NCBI GenBank assembly: GCA_022566355.1
Contig: JADFJB010000027.1
Span: 1 to 39,267, forward strand
Length of the DNA: 39,267 nucleotides
Origin: a candidate division KSB1 bacterium
Lineage (GTDB): Bacteria; Zhuqueibacterota; JdFR-76; DREG01
Reading direction: 5' to 3'
Shown here: piece by piece, positions 34,799 through 39,267 of the stretch
Layout: every line of letters begins with the position of its first letter
Numbering within the stretch: the first letter of the stretch is position 1
Translations under genes and position numbers: made by a program
The notes under the pieces: generated by a model
What the model saw: the letters and a program-made list of their open reading frames with translations, nothing else
Told to the model about the DNA's origin: nothing
The model's database searches: none

Positions 34799-34836
34799 AG
34801 GGTAGGCTGATCTAAAGATTTCAGTCCTGCGGTTAG
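34799..34836. other. Imperfect stem-loop of unknown role
   Basis: CAGGGTAGGCTGA and TCAGTCCTG can pair imperfectly around the loop TCTAAAGATT. An overlapping alternative pairs ATCTAA with TTAGAT further right. It is the only GC-richer spot in this AT-rich stretch. It could be a decayed repeat or a terminator remnant; there is no evidence of function. Confidence 0.25.
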
Positions 34837-35035
34837 ATTAATAATATAATTTGAAAGATTGATCATATTATTGTTGATAATTTAGCTTAGTTCATTCATA
34901 GTATTTGTTTCTAACTTATTGGAACTAAATCATTTACTTTGGGTAATAATTTTTAATAAATTTATTGAGATAATCATCATAATTTATAAACTCACGCCAT
35001 CCAGTCCAGCCATTTTAATTATTCCAGGAAATTAT

Positions 35036-37369
35036 ATGAAAATTTTTACTTTTTTTTCTTTCTTATTTTATGCTACGTCATTATTCTCACAAATCAGCTT
35101 AAATACAACACTAATTGACAATATCAATTATGGCCGAAGTGTAAATGATGTTTGGGGCTACACTGATGAAAACGGCAACGACTATGCATTAGTTGGATTG
35201 ATTGACGGCGTTTCGATAGTGAAAGTGGATTCAAACCAAGCTCAGGAAATCGATTTTGTTCCTGGAGTTACTTCAGTATGGAGAGATTTAAAAACACACA
35301 GTCACTATGCTTATGTAACTGCCGATCAGGGTAATCTTGGATTAACCATTATCGATCTATCACCTTTGCCCGATTCGGTAAGACTTGTAGCTGAAATTTC
35401 CACTTATTTTGAGCGAGCTCACAATTTATATATTGCTGATGGCTATGCTTATATTTCAGGATCAAATATTTCCAGAGGAACCGACATTTTAGATCTTTCC
35501 AATCCTGAATCACCAGTCCGAATTGGCGTATGGGAAGATAATTATTTCCATGATATTTATACGAAAGGAGATACTTTGTACGGTAGTGCTGGATCAATAT
35601 CTACTGTAATAGTTTTAGATATCAGTAACAAATCAAATCCGATTTTGATTGGTGAAATTCAATTTCCTGATGGGGGATATTCTCATAATGCGTGGACAAG
35701 TGAAGATGGAAATTATCTTTTGACTACTCAAGAAACAGGCGGCAGAACGGTGAAAATGTGGGATGTGGGTGATTTGGAAAATCCAAAATTAGTAAATGAA
35801 TACTTATCCTCTCCCGGTCAACTGGCTCATAATGTGCATATCAAAGATGACTATGCATACATCTCTCATTATGCGGATGGACTCCGCATCCTGGATATTT
35901 CAGATCCGGAACACATGGTCGAAGTAGGCTATTATGATACTCATCCCAGTGAAGAAACAGGTTTTGATGGAAATTGGGGTGCATTTCCATTCACTGCCTC
36001 AAATTATATCTATGCTTCAGATAGGGAATTCGGACTTTTCATCTTATCATTTAACAATAAAAAAGGCAGTAGATTAAACGGAAATGTTTTGGATTCATTC
36101 ACAGCTCTTCCTGTTGGGGGTGTTAATCTAGAGATTGTTGAACTTGGTCTAAAATCAACGAGTGATGAATTTGGTAAATATAAACTTGGAATGCATTCTG
36201 GTGGGGCCTATACAATTTTATTGTCAAAATTCGGATATGAGCCTGGTGCAATTACAGTGGACATATCCGATGAGGAAACAAAAACACTTGACTTGAACAT
36301 TGCTCCTAAAAAGACAGGCAATTTGCAGGGACTTGTGAGTGATAGTTTGGGCCAAACCATTTCTGATGCGATCATTCTGATGTTGGATACGCCTTTTGAA
36401 GAAATCATCACAGATCTAAATGGTCAATATCTTTTTTCAAATATTCCGGAAGATTCTTATACAATCGCCATTGGCAAATGGGGATTTAAGCCCAGATTTA
36501 TTGATGTCACAATTCAGGGCGATTTAACAAATATTTCTGACATTACTTTAGCCCGGGGAATTGTTGACAATTTTGAATTGGATTTAGGCTGGGACATAGG
36601 GGATGGTAGTAATAATTTTGTAGGGCCATGGAGGCTTACAGATCCGTTAGAGTTAGGATATGGTCTTCCACTTCATCCCAATAATGACAATACAATTGAC
36701 CCTGGAAAATTGGCTTTTTTTGCGCGCACTTTAGCTTCCCAATTACAATTAACATCACCATCATTCGATTTAAGAGAAGTTAACGATCCTACAATCCAAT
36801 ACTCTTATCATTGGTTTCCCCGAGGAGATAATGGAGATGAACTGAGAGTTGATATTTCCAGTGATAATGGACAGTCATGGAACAATCTTGCAGTGTACTC
36901 AGATCCGGATGCTACTTCAGACTGGACAAATGCCGTGCATTCTATTTCAGAGGGCATTGCCAAAACTGAATTCATGAAAGTCAGGTATACAACTGTTGAA
37001 AATGGAAGAAGCTCAAGCTTTGCATTGCTTGATGATTTTAAAGTTGTAAGATCCATTATAGAACCATCAAATGGTGGTACTGATGTTCCGGATAGGTACC
37101 AACTCATGCAAAACTATCCGAATCCTTTCAATCAAGGAACACTGATTCGATTTTTTATTCCTGAAGAAAATCATACGACTTTAACTATTTTCAATGTATT
37201 GGGAAATAGTATTATTAAATTAGTGGATGAAATATTACCGAAAGGTGATTATTCATATCAATGGGATGGTCTTGACAAATTAAAAAAACGGCTACCAAGC
37301 GGAATATATTTGTATCAACTAAAGACTAATAACTTTGAAAAAACTTACAAAATGTTGCTTTTAGAATAG
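35036..37369 (+). CDS. Secreted LVIVD/choice-of-anchor B protein with T9SS C-terminal sorting domain
   Basis: A 777-residue exported protein. The ATG at 35036 gives the signal peptide MKIFTFFSFLFYATSLFSQ and has an AGGAA box six bases upstream; the frame's extension to 34919 adds a non-signal sequence and is not used. Residues about 20-345 are a beta-propeller-like choice-of-anchor B region with repeated phrases such as GLTIIDLSPL, TDILDLSNPESP, VVLDISNKSNP and LRILDISDPEHM. Two carboxypeptidase-regulatory-like domains follow (about 355-425, 430-500), then a jelly-roll-like adhesion domain (about 510-680). The last 90 residues are a type A sorting domain with YQLMQNYPNPFN, IFNVLG and GIYLYQL. 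Such proteins are secreted by the T9SS and fixed to the surface or released. The precise target is unknown. Confidence 0.87.
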   Translation: MKIFTFFSFLFYATSLFSQISLNTTLIDNINYGRSVNDVWGYTDENGNDYALVGLIDGVSIVKVDSNQAQEIDFVPGVTSVWRDLKTHSHYAYVTADQGNLGLTIIDLSPLPDSVRLVAEISTYFERAHNLYIADGYAYISGSNISRGTDILDLSNPESPVRIGVWEDNYFHDIYTKGDTLYGSAGSISTVIVLDISNKSNPILIGEIQFPDGGYSHNAWTSEDGNYLLTTQETGGRTVKMWDVGDLENPKLVNEYLSSPGQLAHNVHIKDDYAYISHYADGLRILDISDPEHMVEVGYYDTHPSEETGFDGNWGAFPFTASNYIYASDREFGLFILSFNNKKGSRLNGNVLDSFTALPVGGVNLEIVELGLKSTSDEFGKYKLGMHSGGAYTILLSKFGYEPGAITVDISDEETKTLDLNIAPKKTGNLQGLVSDSLGQTISDAIILMLDTPFEEIITDLNGQYLFSNIPEDSYTIAIGKWGFKPRFIDVTIQGDLTNISDITLARGIVDNFELDLGWDIGDGSNNFVGPWRLTDPLELGYGLPLHPNNDNTIDPGKLAFFARTLASQLQLTSPSFDLREVNDPTIQYSYHWFPRGDNGDELRVDISSDNGQSWNNLAVYSDPDATSDWTNAVHSISEGIAKTEFMKVRYTTVENGRSSSFALLDDFKVVRSIIEPSNGGTDVPDRYQLMQNYPNPFNQGTLIRFFIPEENHTTLTIFNVLGNSIIKLVDEILPKGDYSYQWDGLDKLKKRLPSGIYLYQLKTNNFEKTYKMLLLE
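37093..37366 (+). other. T9SS type A sorting signal (C-terminal domain) in the cargo protein
   Basis: Encodes the last roughly 90 residues of the preceding protein. The MQNYPNPFNQ start, the hydrophobic strand pattern, the SGIYLYQLKT strand and the short Lys-containing end are the typical FlgD-like C-terminal domain recognised by the T9SS translocon and cut off on export. Confidence 0.8.
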
Positions 37370-37378
37370 GTTAAGATT

Positions 37379-37858
37379 TCAGAAAGTTGATAACGACTCA
37401 ATTTTTTCAATTCGATAACGGATAATCCCAATAGGTACAGAGATATCCACCTCATCTCCTTCTTTCTTCATCATCAGTTGTTTAGCTATTGGAGATTCAT
37501 AACTAATAATGTCATTGTCAATATCAGATTCTGCAGGGCCAAGGATCGTGTAAACATCTTTGCTTCCGTCATCAAGATTATTTAAGTAGACCTTTTTTCC
37601 AACAGTTACCTGACCATCCGGTAGATCTAAATTTTCAATAATCTGAACACCACTCAACATTGCAGACATTTCTTCAATACGCTTTGCAGTAAGCTGTTGT
37701 TTTTCTTTTATCGCTTTATATTCAGCATTCTCTTTTAAATCCCCTAATTCTCGGGCTTCTCCAATTTGTTTCGCAATCTCACCTTGCAATAGTTTCTCCA
37801 TGCTGTCAATTTTATTTTGAATTTTTTCAAAACCAGCGTGCGTCATGTAGTTAGGCAT
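37379..37858 (-). CDS. greA: Transcription elongation factor GreA
   Basis: Rescues backtracked RNA polymerase by stimulating transcript cleavage in the secondary channel. The N-terminal coiled-coil (about 8-75) contains IGEARELGDLKENAEYKAIKE, with the acidic tip (GDLKENAEY) that activates cleavage. The FKBP-like C-terminal domain has GKKVYLNN, YTILGPAESD, ISYESPIAKQLM and KKEGDEVDI. Length 159 is standard. The ATG at 37858 is chosen because the GAGG box (37864-37867) lies five bases away; an upstream GTG at 37864 would lie within that box. It lies downstream of the rRNA operon on the same strand, behind a terminator, and converges on the cargo gene with a 9 bp gap. Confidence 0.96.
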   Translation of the reverse strand: MPNYMTHAGFEKIQNKIDSMEKLLQGEIAKQIGEARELGDLKENAEYKAIKEKQQLTAKRIEEMSAMLSGVQIIENLDLPDGQVTVGKKVYLNNLDDGSKDVYTILGPAESDIDNDIISYESPIAKQLMMKKEGDEVDISVPIGIIRYRIEKIESLSTF

Positions 37859-37865
37859 ATTCACC

Positions 37866-37883
37866 TCATAAGTTTTCTTATGA
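37866..37883 (-). promoter_or_regulatory. Hairpin overlapping the greA ribosome-binding site
   Basis: In the greA leader TCATAAG and CTTATGA form a perfect 7 bp stem with a 4 base loop. The 3' arm contains the first two bases of the GAGG box. When folded it could lower access of ribosomes to greA. The stem is AT-rich, so this is a candidate regulatory hairpin only. Confidence 0.4.
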
Positions 37884-37911
37884 AATTATTTAAGCGAGAA
37901 ACAATATATAT

Positions 37912-37953
37912 TTGAATAAAAAAGGGAAAAGATTCGAAATAATCTTTTCCCTT
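37912..37953 (-). terminator. Rho-independent terminator of the rRNA operon
   Basis: On the minus strand AAGGGAAAAGATT (37953-37941), a 6 base loop and AATCTTTTCCCTT (37934-37922) make a perfect 13 bp stem, followed by TTTTATTC. It begins 11 bases after the 5S 3' end and is the obvious end of the rRNA transcript. Confidence 0.9.
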
Positions 37954-37963
37954 ATAAACTAAA

Positions 37964-38081
37964 TCCCGGCAACGACCTACTCTCCCGCAAGGCTACCCAA
38001 GCAGTACCATTGGCGCTGGAGGGCTTAACAATCGAGTTCGGAATGGGATCGTGTGTTACCCCTCCGCAATAATCACCGGGA
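37964..38081 (-). rRNA. rrf: 5S ribosomal RNA
   Basis: A 118-base gene read leftward. Its two ends pair (TCCCGGTGA with TTGCCGGGA). It holds the conserved loop CCCATTCCGAACTCG and the GGGTAGCC/GGGAGAGTAGG region. It follows the 23S gene after a spacer of about 58 bp without a tRNA and is followed by the terminator. Confidence 0.95.
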
Positions 38082-38139
38082 AAAAGAATTTCTAAAAATC
38101 CATGGAAAAATCTCGAATTATCTGTCGTAAATAAAAATA

Positions 38140-39267
<1,128 letters not shown>

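Larger units (their letters stand above)
34375..35035. other. Divergent intergenic region between the FecR/cyclase operon and the T9SS cargo gene
   Basis: A 661 bp very AT-rich gap. It contains a possible minus-strand promoter (34411-34439), the inverted-repeat element copy 2 (34598-34778) and an imperfect stem-loop near 34799-34836. A reading frame that enters from 34919 is just an in-frame extension of the cargo gene. I see no other gene in it. Confidence 0.7.

Noticed and set aside
34919-35035. Longer N-terminus for the T9SS cargo protein
   Set aside because: The ATG at 35036 starts a clear signal peptide with a ribosome-binding site; the extension looks like untranslated AT-rich sequence.
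38082-38139. tRNA gene in the 23S-5S spacer
   Set aside because: The spacer is only about 58 bp, too short for a tRNA, and shows no tRNA motif.

Overview
The window is AT-rich chromosomal DNA from a Gram-negative (diderm, lipid A-making) bacterium. It looks like a member of the Fibrobacteres-Chlorobi-Bacteroidetes (FCB) superphylum or a neighbouring candidate lineage of the Calditrichaeota, KSB1 or Marinimicrobia kind. The reasons are a fused LpxC-FabZ enzyme, a PorX-type response regulator with a PglZ domain, and a secreted protein ending in a type IX secretion (T9SS) C-terminal sorting domain with the NYPNPFN motif. The species cannot be named from sequence alone.

Layout. (1) Positions 1 to 25050 form one uninterrupted block read leftward on the minus strand. 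In transcription order it holds porX, tsaE, tsaB, rimI, accD, surE, guaA, glmS, an LpoA-like TPR/periplasmic-binding protein, uppS, tamB, bamA, ompH(skp), lpxD, lpxC-fabZ, lpxA, a lipM-like gene, dxr and rseP. It starts with T9SS control, t6A tRNA modification and housekeeping metabolism, then runs into an envelope assembly line: precursor supply (GlmS for UDP-GlcNAc, UppS for undecaprenyl-PP, Dxr for isoprenoids, AccD/FabZ for acyl chains), lipid A synthesis, outer-membrane protein insertion and envelope proteolysis. Many genes abut or overlap by a few bases. The last gene, rseP, carries an apparent frameshift about 45 bases from the window edge.

(2) Positions 25051 to 25598 are a divergent intergenic region with a roughly 183 bp inverted-repeat element. 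It lies just upstream of a plus-strand gene (25599-27941) for an unusual PEP/pyruvate-binding-domain protein that lacks the phosphohistidine domain.

(3) Positions 27951 to 34374 (minus strand) form a compact four-gene operon: a secreted Ig-like protein, a FecR-domain protein, a large outer-membrane-barrel-like protein and a CHASE2 adenylate/guanylate cyclase. No characterised system with this composition is known to me, and it is the best candidate here for an undescribed system.

(4) Positions 34375 to 35035 are a second divergent intergenic region. It carries a 181 bp element whose ends match those of the first. Next comes a T9SS cargo protein (35036-37369, plus), then greA (minus), a strong rRNA terminator, 5S rRNA and the 3' 1.1 kb of 23S rRNA (minus), which runs off the right edge.

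Protein domains are assigned by motif recognition only. No database search or structure prediction was run.
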